DNA from: an uncultured Bacillaceae bacterium
Lineage (GTDB): Bacteria > Bacillota > Bacilli > Bacillales > Bacillaceae_L
Length of the DNA stretch: 64,000 nt
Direction of reading: 5' to 3'
NCBI GenBank assembly: GCA_947497585.1
Contig: CANMHG010000001.1
Location: 434,001 to 498,000 of the forward strand
This document shows, in pieces, positions 36,280 through 45,911 of this stretch. The stretch's first letter is position 1. Each line of letters opens with the position of its first letter. A model generated the notes under the pieces. It had not been told where the DNA came from, did no database searches, and saw nothing but the letters and a program-made list of their open reading frames with translations. Both the position numbers and the translations under genes were made by a program.

Positions 36280-37044
36280 ATGACACAGATGTCATCAAGT
36301 GAGGATCAAAAAAACTGGGATAAATGGATTAACTCACGAGACCCTCTTGCAGGTGATATATTAGTCCGCAAATATATGCCTTTAGTTACATATCATGTGG
36401 GGCGTATATCAGTTGGTGTTCCAAAGAGTGTAAGTAAAGATGACTTGACGAGTTTAGGTCTATTAGGGCTGTATGATGCACTTGAGAAGTTCGATCCATC
36501 ACGTGACTTAAAATTTGATACATATGCTTCCTTTCGAGTTAGAGGTGCAATACTTGACGGTCTAAGAAAAGAGGATTGGCTTCCACGTAGCTCGAGAGAA
36601 AAAACTAAAAAAATCGAGGCTGCAATTGAAAAGCTTGAACAAAGGTATATGAGGAACGCTACTCCTGAAGAAATAGCTAATGAACTTGGTATTACAGAAG
36701 AGGAAGTTTATCAGACGGTGAATGAAGGTTTTTTTGCAAACGTCCTATCCATTGATGAACAACTCCAAGAGGGTGAAGGGAAAGAGAGCGCTGTTTTTTC
36801 TTTAAAAGATGAAAGGATTCTTACTCCTGAAGAGCATCTTGTTAAAGATGAAATATATAGCCAATTAGCTGAAGTTATAGCTCAGCTAAACGAAAAGGAA
36901 CAATTAGTTGTAAGTTTATTCTACAAGGAAGAGCTTACGCTAACAGAGATTGGACAAGTTATGGAACTATCTACATCTAGAATCTCACAAATACATTCCA
37001 AAGCCATTTTTAAGCTGAAAAACATCCTTGAAAAAGTAATATAG
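36280..37044 (+). CDS. sigD: RNA polymerase sigma-D (sigma-28, FliA family)
   Basis: Sigma factor for late flagellar, chemotaxis and autolysin genes. ATG 36280 follows AGGAGGAG and gives 254 residues, exactly as in B. subtilis. Region 2 is MPLVTYHVGRISVGVPKSVSKDDLTSLGLLGLYDALEKFDPSRDLKFDTYASFRVRGAILDGLRKEDWLPR, region 3 follows, and region 4 has the helix-turn-helix LTLTEIGQVMELSTSRISQIHSKAIFKLK. Unlike in B. subtilis it is set apart from cheD by a terminator and likely promoter. Confidence 0.98.
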   Translation: MTQMSSSEDQKNWDKWINSRDPLAGDILVRKYMPLVTYHVGRISVGVPKSVSKDDLTSLGLLGLYDALEKFDPSRDLKFDTYASFRVRGAILDGLRKEDWLPRSSREKTKKIEAAIEKLEQRYMRNATPEEIANELGITEEEVYQTVNEGFFANVLSIDEQLQEGEGKESAVFSLKDERILTPEEHLVKDEIYSQLAEVIAQLNEKEQLVVSLFYKEELTLTEIGQVMELSTSRISQIHSKAIFKLKNILEKVI

Positions 37045-37098
37045 ATCAACGAATAGAGATATATACATGGGTCATTTTTTACTGGAGGTGAGATAGAG

Positions 37099-38463
37099 AT
37101 GAGTGACTTGTTCAGGCTTAAGGTTTCAAAGGATTCCTTACAGGCTGTTTTAACGGTTGAAGAAAAAGAGAGTGATTTTTCATTTGTAACAGAACAGACA
37201 ATTTTAAGCTTCTTAGAATCTAAAGGAGTTACCTTTGGCATTCAAGGTGAAGTAGTAAAAAACATAATAGAAGACCCAGAGTTACTTTACAATGAAAATC
37301 TTATAGCAGTAGGCAAAAAGCCATTAGTTGGAAATGACGGATTCCTAAAGATTGCAATCACTGAGGAGTCAAATACTAACCAGGAATTTAATTATCGTAA
37401 TGTAATTAAAATTCCTTCAGTACAAACCGGGCAAAAGATAGGATCCATTATACCTCCTACTAGTGGTATAAATGGGAAGACCATTTTTGATCAGGAGCTA
37501 AAAGCAGTTCCTGGCAAGCCGTTAAAACTAAGTATGGGGAAGAATATCGTTGAAAAAGAGGGTCATCTCTATGCTACTATTGATGGACAATTAAGTTTAA
37601 CTGAAAAAAAAATAAATGTTTTTCCTGTTTTTGAAGTTAACGGCGACTTAGACTTGAAAACTGGAAATATTACTTTTATAGGTAACGTCGTTATTAGAGG
37701 GAATGTGCCAACTGGATATTCTGTTTATGCTGGTGGGGATATAAAGATTTTTGGAATGGTAGAAGGAGCAGATCTGAATGCTGGTGGTTCTATATATGTC
37801 TCTGGGGGAATAGCAGGCTCTAATCGTGGAAAAGTTACAGCAGGAGGAGACATCCAGGCATCCTATATCAATCAAGGTCACGTAGAAGCGGGGCATAACA
37901 TTGAAGTAAAATCAACAATTTTACATAGTTTCTTAAAAGCTGGTAGCCAGGTTTTATGTAGTAGTGGTAACGTTATTGGAGGGTGTTGTATTGCAGGTGT
38001 ATCTATACATACATCAAATCTAGGAAATGAAATGCATTCTAAGACAGAGATTTGCTTCAATGTAGATTCACAATTGTTAGAACAAGAAAAGGTATTAACT
38101 CACCAATTGGAACAAATAAAAACTGAAACCGAAAAACTTAAGATTATTGCAGAAAAGTTAACGGAAAAATATCGCACTACTGGATCACTGAATTCACAAG
38201 AACTAACCCTTCTAAAAAGGCAAAAGATTACTGAAACACAACTAAATACACAAGAACTAGAAGTATTTGAACAACTTCAAGAGATTTATAGGGCTATAAA
38301 AAAAATTGAGCAGAGTTATTTACTTGTTAATGGGACAATTTATCCAAATGTAACGATAACTTTTGGTAAGTATAAGAGAATAATAAACTCCCTAAACAAA
38401 GCAGTAAAAATCCACTTGGATAATAAAGAAATTGTAATACATTCTTTAAATAAGTCTTACTGA
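37099..38463 (+). CDS. FapA-type DUF342 protein
   Basis: Conserved protein of unclear role, often placed between sigD and the end of fla/che in Bacillaceae but absent there in B. subtilis as I recall. The 454 residues comprise an N-terminal alpha/beta region (about 1-160), a glycine-rich right-handed beta-helix (about 165-310, with repeated turns such as GNVVIRGNVPTGYSVYAGGDIKIFGMVEGADLNAGGSIYVSGGI), a coiled coil (about 325-400) and a small C-terminal domain. A strong AGGTGAG site is present. A polymer-scaffold or regulatory role is inference. Confidence 0.88.
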   Translation: MSDLFRLKVSKDSLQAVLTVEEKESDFSFVTEQTILSFLESKGVTFGIQGEVVKNIIEDPELLYNENLIAVGKKPLVGNDGFLKIAITEESNTNQEFNYRNVIKIPSVQTGQKIGSIIPPTSGINGKTIFDQELKAVPGKPLKLSMGKNIVEKEGHLYATIDGQLSLTEKKINVFPVFEVNGDLDLKTGNITFIGNVVIRGNVPTGYSVYAGGDIKIFGMVEGADLNAGGSIYVSGGIAGSNRGKVTAGGDIQASYINQGHVEAGHNIEVKSTILHSFLKAGSQVLCSSGNVIGGCCIAGVSIHTSNLGNEMHSKTEICFNVDSQLLEQEKVLTHQLEQIKTETEKLKIIAEKLTEKYRTTGSLNSQELTLLKRQKITETQLNTQELEVFEQLQEIYRAIKKIEQSYLLVNGTIYPNVTITFGKYKRIINSLNKAVKIHLDNKEIVIHSLNKSY

Positions 38464-38489
38464 TACCTTACATAGGGATGTGGTCTAAA

Positions 38490-38798
38490 ATGAGTTTGAA
38501 ATTAATCGAATTGCAAGTTGCCCTTCCTAGAACTCAAGATATGGGCAAGGTTCAAGAACAATTGAACCAAAGATCCCAACTGCAGCAAGACCTACTTGTA
38601 AATGCTGCTCAGCAAGAAGAAGAAAAGAAACGAAAACAAGTAACTAAAAACGATGAACTGGCTAAGACGTTAACTGGGAATAAAAAGAGCACTGGGCAAA
38701 CTACTCAAAATAAAGAGAACAAGAATATTGAAAAGCTTCAGGAAGAACCGAAAGAGCAACACCCTTATAAAGGAAACATTGTAGATTTTGTTGGATAG
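38490..38798 (+). CDS. Small conserved hydrophilic protein of the sigD-swrB region
   Basis: Function unknown. From ATG 38490 it reads MSLKLIELQVALPRTQDMGKVQEQLNQRSQLQQ, a pattern I recall from other Bacillaceae at this location; an upstream in-frame ATG (38478) overlaps the AGGG site and is less likely. About 102 residues: a conserved N-terminal 35, then a Lys/Glu/Gln-rich, probably disordered middle, and a short conserved end (YKGNIVDFVG). No membrane segment is seen. It is 26 bases after the DUF342 gene and 9 bases before swrB. Confidence 0.8.
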   Translation: MSLKLIELQVALPRTQDMGKVQEQLNQRSQLQQDLLVNAAQQEEEKKRKQVTKNDELAKTLTGNKKSTGQTTQNKENKNIEKLQEEPKEQHPYKGNIVDFVG

Positions 38799-38807
38799 AG
38801 GGATAAG

Positions 38808-39410
38808 ATGACTACATTTTTACTGCTGTTCTGTTTCGTTTTAATTGCCATTGCCTTTTTATTAATCATAGTTTTATATCAAAAGTTCTCGACGATTAAG
38901 GAATTAGAAAAAAAGCAATCAACGATCATCCATGAAATGGAACAGATGATCACTATCTACCTTATGGAAATGAAGGAAGAAAATGAGGCTTTCCTTACTA
39001 GGTTGTTACAGGATGAAAAAGATTTGAGCAGTTCAAACGTTAAGGGAGGAAGTAAACTAACTCATTCAAGCTTTGAAGATAAATCCTTAAATAGTGAACC
39101 TTTTGAAATCATTGAGAAATCTCTTACTACTCAAGAAATGGAAAGTTTATTACCTAAGTACGATGATGAAAATAAATTTGAAAAGAATATACAAAATAAA
39201 GTTTATACTAACCCTACTATTTCAGAAAAAGAGAATGCTACGGGGGAAGCAAAGTCAACTTTTAAAATAAAGGACGACTTATATGTTCAATCTCTATCTG
39301 CTCAAGCTTTACTTCTACAAAAAAAGGGTGACACTATTGAACAAATTGCCAAAAAGTTAGGTAAAGGAAAAACAGAAATAGAGTTATTACTGAAATTTCG
39401 TCAAAACTAG
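38808..39410 (+). CDS. swrB: Swarming motility protein SwrB-like
   Basis: Single-pass membrane protein that in B. subtilis promotes flagellar type III export activation. The 200 residues have an N-terminal membrane helix (about 2-26, TTFLLLFCFVLIAIAFLLIIVLY), a coiled coil, a variable acidic middle, and a conserved C-terminal helix-turn-helix-like end (LLLQKKGDTIEQIAKKLGKGKTEIELLLKFRQN). Identification is by this architecture and by position, as the sequence diverges. No clear terminator follows. Confidence 0.82.
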   Translation: MTTFLLLFCFVLIAIAFLLIIVLYQKFSTIKELEKKQSTIIHEMEQMITIYLMEMKEENEAFLTRLLQDEKDLSSSNVKGGSKLTHSSFEDKSLNSEPFEIIEKSLTTQEMESLLPKYDDENKFEKNIQNKVYTNPTISEKENATGEAKSTFKIKDDLYVQSLSAQALLLQKKGDTIEQIAKKLGKGKTEIELLLKFRQN

Positions 39411-39419
39411 CAATTGTTC

Positions 39420-39449
39420 TTGATTAGTTATAACAGATTATGTTATATT
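39420..39449 (+). promoter_or_regulatory. Predicted sigma-A promoter of rpsB
   Basis: The -35 box TTGATT (39420-39425) is followed after 18 bases by TATATT (39444-39449), which carries the extended TG element at 39441. It implies a leader of about 160 bases. The leader ends in two ribosome-like sites, GGAGGAG (39582-39588) and AGGAGG (39602-39607); the second is the working one for rpsB. Confidence 0.55.
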
Positions 39450-39603
39450 AATTTCTGGTGTTATTACACACGTTCATAGATTTAAACATTGGTGCTGATT
39501 TCATTGTATTGTATTTTGTTCTTTCGACAGTCATTTACAAAATCAATAACAATTACAGTTTTGTTTAAAGATGATATGAACGGAGGAGAAAAAACCATTT
39601 TAG

Positions 39604-40314
<711 letters not shown>

Positions 40315-40320
40315 TGAGCG

Positions 40321-40357
40321 AAAGGTGATAAGAGGGGCTGCCTTTTATCACCTTTTT
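40321..40357 (+). terminator. Rho-independent terminator after rpsB
   Basis: A stem of about 15 bp (AAAGGTGATAAGAGG, 40321-40335, against 40341-40355, one G-U pair) with a 5-base loop runs into TTTTTT. It would limit rpsB read-through into tsf. Confidence 0.9.
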
Positions 40358-40459
40358 TAAAGTAAAATTTTTAAGAACCGAAAGTTAGAGCAAACTAAAG
40401 ACGTTAATTGAAATGTTTCAACATTACATACTTATGAGAAAACAAGGAGGAATTTACTC

Positions 40460-41341
40460 ATGGCTGTTACTGCGCAAATGGTAAAGGAATTACGTGAAAA
40501 AACTGGTGCTGGTATGATGGATTGCAAAAAAGCACTAACTGAAACAAATGGTGATATGGAAAAAGCAATTGATTATCTTCGTGAAAAAGGTATTGCTAAA
40601 GCGGCTAAAAAATCAGACCGTATTGCTGCTGAAGGAACTACTTACATCGAGGTTCAAGGTAACAAAGCTGTTATCTTAGAAGTAAACTCTGAAACAGACT
40701 TCGTTGCAAAAAATGAAGGATTTAAAGTATTAACTTCAAACTTAGCTGCTCACTTACTTGCTAATAACCCTGCAACAGTTGAAGAAGCTTTAGAACAAAA
40801 AATGGATAACGGTGAAACTGTTCAAGAACATATTAACAGTGCTATCGCTAAAATCGGTGAAAAACTTTCATTACGTCGTTATACTGTTGTAACAAAAACA
40901 GACGCTGATGCATTTGGTGCGTACCTTCACATGGGCGGTCGTATTGGTGTTCTTTCATTACTTGAAGGTACGACTGATGAGGCTGTTGCAAAAGATGTTG
41001 CGATGCATGCTGCTGCTGCAAATCCAAAATATATTTCTCGTGACGAAGTTTCACAAGAAGAAACAGAGCGTGAGCGTGAAGTATTAACTCAACAAGCATT
41101 AAACGAAGGCAAACCTGAAAATATCGTTGCTAAAATGGTAGAAGGTCGTCTAAGCAAATTCTTCGAAGATATTTGTTTATTAGATCAAAGCTTCGTGAAA
41201 AATCCAGATTTAAAAGTACGTCAATTTGTTGAATCAAAAGGCGCTACTGTAAAAAGCTTTGTTCGTTATGAAGTAGGAGAAGGTATCGAGAAGCGTGTAG
41301 ATAACTTCGCTGAAGAAGTAATGAATCAAGTTAACAAGTAA
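40460..41341 (+). CDS. tsf: Elongation factor Ts
   Basis: Nucleotide-exchange factor for EF-Tu. The 293 residues have the N-terminal UBA-like module [45 protein letters not shown], the core [16 protein letters not shown], and a C-terminal region with ILLEGT-like and [14 protein letters not shown] segments. AAGGAGG precedes the ATG. The 145-base gap after rpsB holds the rpsB terminator and a small palindrome (TTGAAATGTTTCAA, 40408-40421), but no convincing promoter. Confidence 0.98.
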   Translation: MAVTAQMVKELREKTGAGMMDCKKALTETNGDMEKAIDYLREKGIAKAAKKSDRIAAEGTTYIEVQGNKAVILEVNSETDFVAKNEGFKVLTSNLAAHLLANNPATVEEALEQKMDNGETVQEHINSAIAKIGEKLSLRRYTVVTKTDADAFGAYLHMGGRIGVLSLLEGTTDEAVAKDVAMHAAAANPKYISRDEVSQEETEREREVLTQQALNEGKPENIVAKMVEGRLSKFFEDICLLDQSFVKNPDLKVRQFVESKGATVKSFVRYEVGEGIEKRVDNFAEEVMNQVNK

Positions 41342-41350
41342 GATAGTATG

Positions 41351-41376
41351 GGGAACACTCTTGTGTTCCCTGTTTT
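41351..41376 (+). terminator. Intrinsic terminator after tsf
   Basis: A perfect 8-bp stem GGGAACAC (41351-41358) against GTGTTCCC (41363-41370) with a TCTT loop is followed by TGTTTTT. Confidence 0.85.
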
Positions 41377-41452
41377 TACAGTACCTACTAAAATTAAGTA
41401 TATAAAATAAGGATTGTGTTTTACCTAGGTTTACTTAAAAATGGAGGTAATT

Positions 41453-42172
41453 ATGAGCGCTAAATATCAACGGGTCGTTTTAAAACTTAGTGGAGAAGCT
41501 TTAGCTGGAAAAGAAGGCTTTGGTATTAATCCAACTGTTATTAACTCTGTTGCAAAGCAGGTAAAAGAAATAGCTGAAATGGGTGTTGAAGTTGCAGTCG
41601 TAGTAGGCGGAGGAAACATCTGGCGTGGTAAAATCGGTAGTGAGATGGGAATGGACCGTGCAACAGCTGATTACATGGGAATGTTAGCTACCGTTATGAA
41701 TTCATTAGCTCTTCAAGATAGCTTAGAAAGCATTGGAATTCAAACCCGCGTCCAAACATCTATTGAGATGCGTCAGGTTGCAGAACCTTACATAAGAAGA
41801 AAAGCAATTCGTCATTTAGAAAAGAAACGAGTCGTTATATTTGCTGCTGGAACTGGAAACCCGTATTTTTCAACAGATACGACAGCTGCTTTAAGAGCTG
41901 CAGAAATAGAAGCAGATGTAATTCTAATGGCTAAAAACAATGTAGATGGCGTCTATACTGCAGATCCTTCAAAGGATATAAATGCAAAGAAATATGAAAC
42001 ACTTTCCTATTTAGATGTACTTAAAGAGGGATTAGAAGTTATGGATTCAACTGCCTCTTCTCTATGTATGGATAATGATATTCCATTGATAGTTTTCTCT
42101 GTTCTAGAAGAAGGAAACATTAAACGTGCAGTACTAGGTGAAAATATTGGAACAATTGTGAGGGGGAAATAA
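41453..42172 (+). CDS. pyrH: Uridylate kinase
   Basis: Phosphorylates UMP to UDP; amino-acid-kinase fold. ATG 41453 follows TGGAGGT at normal spacing and gives 239 residues; the upstream in-frame ATG (41441) is inside that site. Motifs: [68 protein letters not shown] and the C-terminal [23 protein letters not shown]. frr follows after one base. Confidence 0.98.
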   Translation: MSAKYQRVVLKLSGEALAGKEGFGINPTVINSVAKQVKEIAEMGVEVAVVVGGGNIWRGKIGSEMGMDRATADYMGMLATVMNSLALQDSLESIGIQTRVQTSIEMRQVAEPYIRRKAIRHLEKKRVVIFAAGTGNPYFSTDTTAALRAAEIEADVILMAKNNVDGVYTADPSKDINAKKYETLSYLDVLKEGLEVMDSTASSLCMDNDIPLIVFSVLEEGNIKRAVLGENIGTIVRGK

Positions 42173-42173
42173 G

Positions 42174-42731
42174 ATGCCAAAAAGTACACTTAATCAGGTG
42201 AAAGATAAAATGGATAAGGCAATTCAAGCTTATTCACGTGAGCTTGCTACTGTAAGAGCTGGTAGAGCTAATCCTGCACTTCTTGACAAAGTTACAGTTG
42301 ATTATTATGGTGCCCCAACACCTATAAATCAACTGGGCTCAATAAATGTCCCTGAAGCTCGTATGCTAGTTATTCAACCCTACGATAAAACAGTTTTAGG
42401 GAATATCGAAAAAGCAATTATTAAAGCAGACTTAGGGTTAAATCCATCTAATGATGGTTCAATTATCCGTATTGCAATTCCTGCTTTAACTGAAGAGCGT
42501 CGTCGTGAATTAGTTAAGGTAGTTAAAAAGTACTCAGAAGATGCTAAAATTGCAATCCGTAACATTCGTCGTGATGGTAATGATGATTTAAAGAAGCTTG
42601 AAAAAAATGGTGATATTACAGAAGATGAATTACGCGGTTACACCGATGATGTGCAAAAACTAACAGATGATTATATTGCTAAAGTAGATTCAGTCACAAA
42701 AGAAAAAGAAAAAGAAATCATGGAAGTGTAA
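42174..42731 (+). CDS. frr: Ribosome recycling factor
   Basis: Splits post-termination ribosomes together with EF-G. The 185 residues carry the three-helix-bundle pattern [60 protein letters not shown] and the C-terminal [54 protein letters not shown] precedes the ATG and lies at the end of pyrH. Confidence 0.98.
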   Translation: MPKSTLNQVKDKMDKAIQAYSRELATVRAGRANPALLDKVTVDYYGAPTPINQLGSINVPEARMLVIQPYDKTVLGNIEKAIIKADLGLNPSNDGSIIRIAIPALTEERRRELVKVVKKYSEDAKIAIRNIRRDGNDDLKKLEKNGDITEDELRGYTDDVQKLTDDYIAKVDSVTKEKEKEIMEV

Positions 42732-42759
42732 CTGATTTCAAGGTACAATATATGAAAAG

Positions 42760-42789
42760 ACCCTCTAACGTAAACAGGGGGTTTTTTTG
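42760..42789 (+). terminator. Intrinsic terminator after frr
   Basis: A short stem ACCCTCT (42760-42766) against AGGGGGT (42776-42782) with one G-U pair and a 9-base loop is followed by a run of seven T. The remaining frr-uppS gap shows no convincing promoter. Confidence 0.8.
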
Positions 42790-42930
42790 TTAATGATACT
42801 TACATAATTAGACCATCAATAGTAATATGTTAGTATAAGTAGGTATCTAAAATACTAGTGCTTGTTTATTTCCATTTTGAACAACCTCTACTAGTTATAG
42901 ATCTTTTAAGGGTGATGGGGGACTAGTTAT

Positions 42931-43695
42931 ATGTTAGGTAAACTTAAAAACTGGAAGAAGAGTGCTAAAGAATTTTCGAAAGAAGATATTGTGAAAGGGC
43001 AAATGCCAAGTCACATTGCTATTATTATGGACGGCAACGGACGCTGGGCTAAGAAACGTGCCCTACCTCGTTCAGCAGGTCACCATGAAGGAATGAAGGT
43101 TGTTAGAAGAGTAACCAAATTGGCTAGTGAACTTGGAGTCAAGGTTCTTACTGTCTATGCTTTTTCTACTGAGAATTGGAAACGACCTAAATTAGAAGTG
43201 GATTATCTAATGAAACTACCCGAAGAGTTTTTAGGCACGTTTTTACCAGAGTTAATTGAAGAAAATGTACAGGTTCGAATCATGGGAGATAAATCTGCTT
43301 TGCCAAAGCATACATTGAGTGCTGTTGAAAAAGCAGTTGAAGAAACAAAAGAAAACACTGGATTAGTTTTAAATTTTGCATTAAATTATGGTAGCCGTTC
43401 TGAAATTATGAATGCTGTTAAACAAGTTCTAACGGACTCGAAAGATGGTACACTTAATTTTGATGATTTAGATGAAAATCTATTTTCCACATACTTAATG
43501 TCTAATAATCTGGTTGATCCTGATTTACTGATTAGAACTAGTGGTGAAATCCGGTTAAGTAACTTCATGCTCTGGCAACTAGCCTATACAGAGTTTTGGT
43601 TTACAGACGTGCTATGGCCGGATTTTAAAGAACAACATCTACTTGAAGCAATCAATGAGTATCAACAACGAGGTCGTCGTTACGGTGGAGTATAA
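42931..43695 (+). CDS. uppS: Undecaprenyl diphosphate synthase (cis-prenyltransferase)
   Basis: Makes the C55 lipid carrier for peptidoglycan and teichoic acids. The 254 residues include HIAIIMDGNGRWAKKRALPRSAGHHEGMK (Mg/FPP site with the catalytic Asp in MDGNGRWA), TVYAFSTENWKRP, LNFALNYGSRSEI, and the C-terminal RTSGEIRLSNFMLWQLAYTEFWFTDVLWPDF. GTGATGGGGG serves as ribosome site. Confidence 0.98.
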   Translation: MLGKLKNWKKSAKEFSKEDIVKGQMPSHIAIIMDGNGRWAKKRALPRSAGHHEGMKVVRRVTKLASELGVKVLTVYAFSTENWKRPKLEVDYLMKLPEEFLGTFLPELIEENVQVRIMGDKSALPKHTLSAVEKAVEETKENTGLVLNFALNYGSRSEIMNAVKQVLTDSKDGTLNFDDLDENLFSTYLMSNNLVDPDLLIRTSGEIRLSNFMLWQLAYTEFWFTDVLWPDFKEQHLLEAINEYQQRGRRYGGV

Positions 43696-43806
43696 AATCT
43701 GCAATATTGGGCAAAGTCGTATATAGGGTAACTCTGTCTATTACCTGAGTTACCATTTCTGCCTTTACATAGTTGTTTAGGGCAAAAAAAAGGTGATGAT
43801 ATTAGA

Positions 43807-44607
43807 ATGAAACAAAGAATAATTACAGGAGTTATAGGGGCAGCAATTCTCTTACCAATCGTTATCTATGGTGGTCTACCATTTACCGTTGCTGCTTATA
43901 TCCTTGCTTCAATTGCTTTATACGAGTTATTAAAAATGAAACACATCTCAATTACTTCTTTTCCCGGCATACTATCTTTAGTGTTATTATGGATATTTCT
44001 TTTGCCAAACGGGTACCAAGCATTAATTACCGAGCTTACTATTTCAAAAGTAGAGGTAGCATTACTTGTGGTTTTGTTTTTTCTATCTTATACCGTTTTG
44101 AAGAAAAACAAATTCACATTTGATGATGTAGGCTTTGTTTTATTAGCTGTGATTTATATTGGGATCGGCTTTTTCTATTTTATTGAAACTAGAGGAACTA
44201 CTTTAGAGGGACTAAAATACATTTTTTATGCATTAATTGTTATTTGGTCAACGGATTCTGGTGCATATTTTATCGGTCGTGCAATTGGGAAGCACAAACT
44301 TTGGCCTGAAATAAGTCCTAATAAGACAGTGGAAGGGTCCATTGGTGGTATCGTTTGCGCCCTTATAATTGTGTTTATTTATCAGTTTTTCGTACCATTA
44401 AATGAATCTTTACTAACATTAGTTGTATTCACTATTGTTTTATCCATTTTTGGACAACTTGGTGATTTAGTAGAATCAGCTTTAAAGAGACATTTTCTTG
44501 TTAAAGACTCAGGAAATATACTCCCGGGCCATGGTGGCATACTAGATCGCTTTGATAGTCTGTTATTCGTATTACCGGTGCTTTACTTTTTACAGCTTAT
44601 GTTTTAA
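43807..44607 (+). CDS. cdsA: Phosphatidate cytidylyltransferase
   Basis: Membrane enzyme that makes CDP-diacylglycerol for phospholipid synthesis. The 266 residues have about eight membrane helices and the family signature STDSGAYFIGRAIGKHKLWPEISPNKTVEGSIGG...LGDLVESALKRHFLVKDSGNILPGHGGILDRFDSLL. AAAAAAGGTGATG precedes the ATG. The gap before it holds an 8-bp hairpin (GGTAACTC 43727-43734 / GAGTTACC 43747-43754) without a T run. Confidence 0.97.
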   Translation: MKQRIITGVIGAAILLPIVIYGGLPFTVAAYILASIALYELLKMKHISITSFPGILSLVLLWIFLLPNGYQALITELTISKVEVALLVVLFFLSYTVLKKNKFTFDDVGFVLLAVIYIGIGFFYFIETRGTTLEGLKYIFYALIVIWSTDSGAYFIGRAIGKHKLWPEISPNKTVEGSIGGIVCALIIVFIYQFFVPLNESLLTLVVFTIVLSIFGQLGDLVESALKRHFLVKDSGNILPGHGGILDRFDSLLFVLPVLYFLQLMF

Positions 44608-44613
44608 ATGATT

Positions 44614-44653
44614 AAAGAGGTCAAAAGCTTTAATAAAGGTCTCTTTGGTATTT
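44614..44653 (+). terminator. Weak hairpin after cdsA
   Basis: A 9-bp stem AAAGAGGTC (44614-44622) against GGTCTCTTT (44638-44646) with two G-U pairs has a 15-base loop and only short T runs after it. It is at best a partial terminator before dxr. Confidence 0.35.
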
Positions 44654-44670
44654 GATTGGGAGTGAGATTT

Positions 44671-45822
44671 TTGAAGAAAATTAGTTTGTTAGGCGCGACA
44701 GGCTCTATCGGTCAACAAACTCTTGATGTCATCAAAGCCCATCCAGGAGACTTAGAATTAGTAGCAATGTCTTTGGGGGATAACATAGAGTTTGGTCGTA
44801 AAATCATTATGGATTTTAGCCCCAAAATTGTTTCCGTTAGAAATAAGGAAGCTTGTGATACCTTAAAAACAGAATTCACTAACGAAATTACTTTTGTTTA
44901 TGGAGAAGAAGGTTTAGTGGAAGTTGCTACTTATCATGAAGCAACTATACTTGTAAATGCAGTAGTAGGAAGTGTTGGACTTATTCCTACATTGAAAGCC
45001 ATCGAAGCCAAAAAAACAATTGCAATAGCTAATAAGGAAACCTTGGTCACTGCTGGACATATTGTTATGGATGCAGCAAAAAAACACGGGGTTTCAATTT
45101 TACCTGTTGATAGTGAGCATTCAGCGATCTTTCAATGTTTGCAAGGAGAGAATGAAAAAAATATTGAAAAGATTATATTAACTGGATCAGGTGGTAGCTT
45201 TAGGGATAAGAAAAGACATGAGCTTGAAGGTGTGACGGTTGAAGAAGCTCTCAATCACCCAAACTGGTCTATGGGTGCTAAAATAACAATTGATTCTGCC
45301 ACCATGATGAACAAAGGATTGGAAGTAATTGAGGCTCATTGGCTATTTCAACTACCATATGATCAAATAGATGTTGTATTACATAAGGAAAGTATTATTC
45401 ACTCAATGGTTGAATTTCATGATAAAAGTGTAATAGCACAACTTGGAACACCAGACATGAGGGTGCCTATACAATACGCACTTAGCTACCCTGATAGACT
45501 AATGTTACCATCAACAAAGTCCTTAAATCTTTGGGAAGTTGGGACATTACATTTTAGTGAAATAGATTTCGACCGCTATCGTTGTTTAGGTTTAGCCTAT
45601 CATGCTGGAAAAATTGGTGGTACAATGCCAACAGTTTTAAATGCAGCAAATGAGGTTGCTGTAGCAGCTTTTCTAGGGGGCTCTATATCTTTTTTAACCA
45701 TAGAATATATACTGGAAAAATCGTTAGAAAAACATCAGTCAATTTCCAATCCTTCATTGGATGTAATTAAAGAAGTTGATTTAGAAACACGTGCTTATGT
45801 AAGAGAACAACTCCTTCAATAA
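44671..45822 (+). CDS. dxr: 1-deoxy-D-xylulose 5-phosphate reductoisomerase
   Basis: Second step of the MEP isoprenoid pathway; NADPH-dependent. TTG 44671, 8 bases after GGGAG, gives [21 protein letters not shown]... and 383 residues, the B. subtilis length; the longer TTG frame (44656) starts inside the ribosome site. The NADPH site is [11 protein letters not shown], and the active-site region includes [19 protein letters not shown] and [32 protein letters not shown]. It supplies precursors for the neighbouring uppS. Confidence 0.97.
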   Translation: MKKISLLGATGSIGQQTLDVIKAHPGDLELVAMSLGDNIEFGRKIIMDFSPKIVSVRNKEACDTLKTEFTNEITFVYGEEGLVEVATYHEATILVNAVVGSVGLIPTLKAIEAKKTIAIANKETLVTAGHIVMDAAKKHGVSILPVDSEHSAIFQCLQGENEKNIEKIILTGSGGSFRDKKRHELEGVTVEEALNHPNWSMGAKITIDSATMMNKGLEVIEAHWLFQLPYDQIDVVLHKESIIHSMVEFHDKSVIAQLGTPDMRVPIQYALSYPDRLMLPSTKSLNLWEVGTLHFSEIDFDRYRCLGLAYHAGKIGGTMPTVLNAANEVAVAAFLGGSISFLTIEYILEKSLEKHQSISNPSLDVIKEVDLETRAYVREQLLQ

Positions 45823-45911
45823 AAATAGGGACATGTATAAGGCAAGACAGAATATACTTTAATTTATAGAATCAAAAATGTACCCTAAACTTTCAAAAGG
45901 TGGTTAGACAT

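Noticed and set aside
43727..43754. 8-bp hairpin upstream of cdsA as a terminator
   Set aside because: There is no T tract after it, so it is noted only as a small stem in the uppS-cdsA gap.
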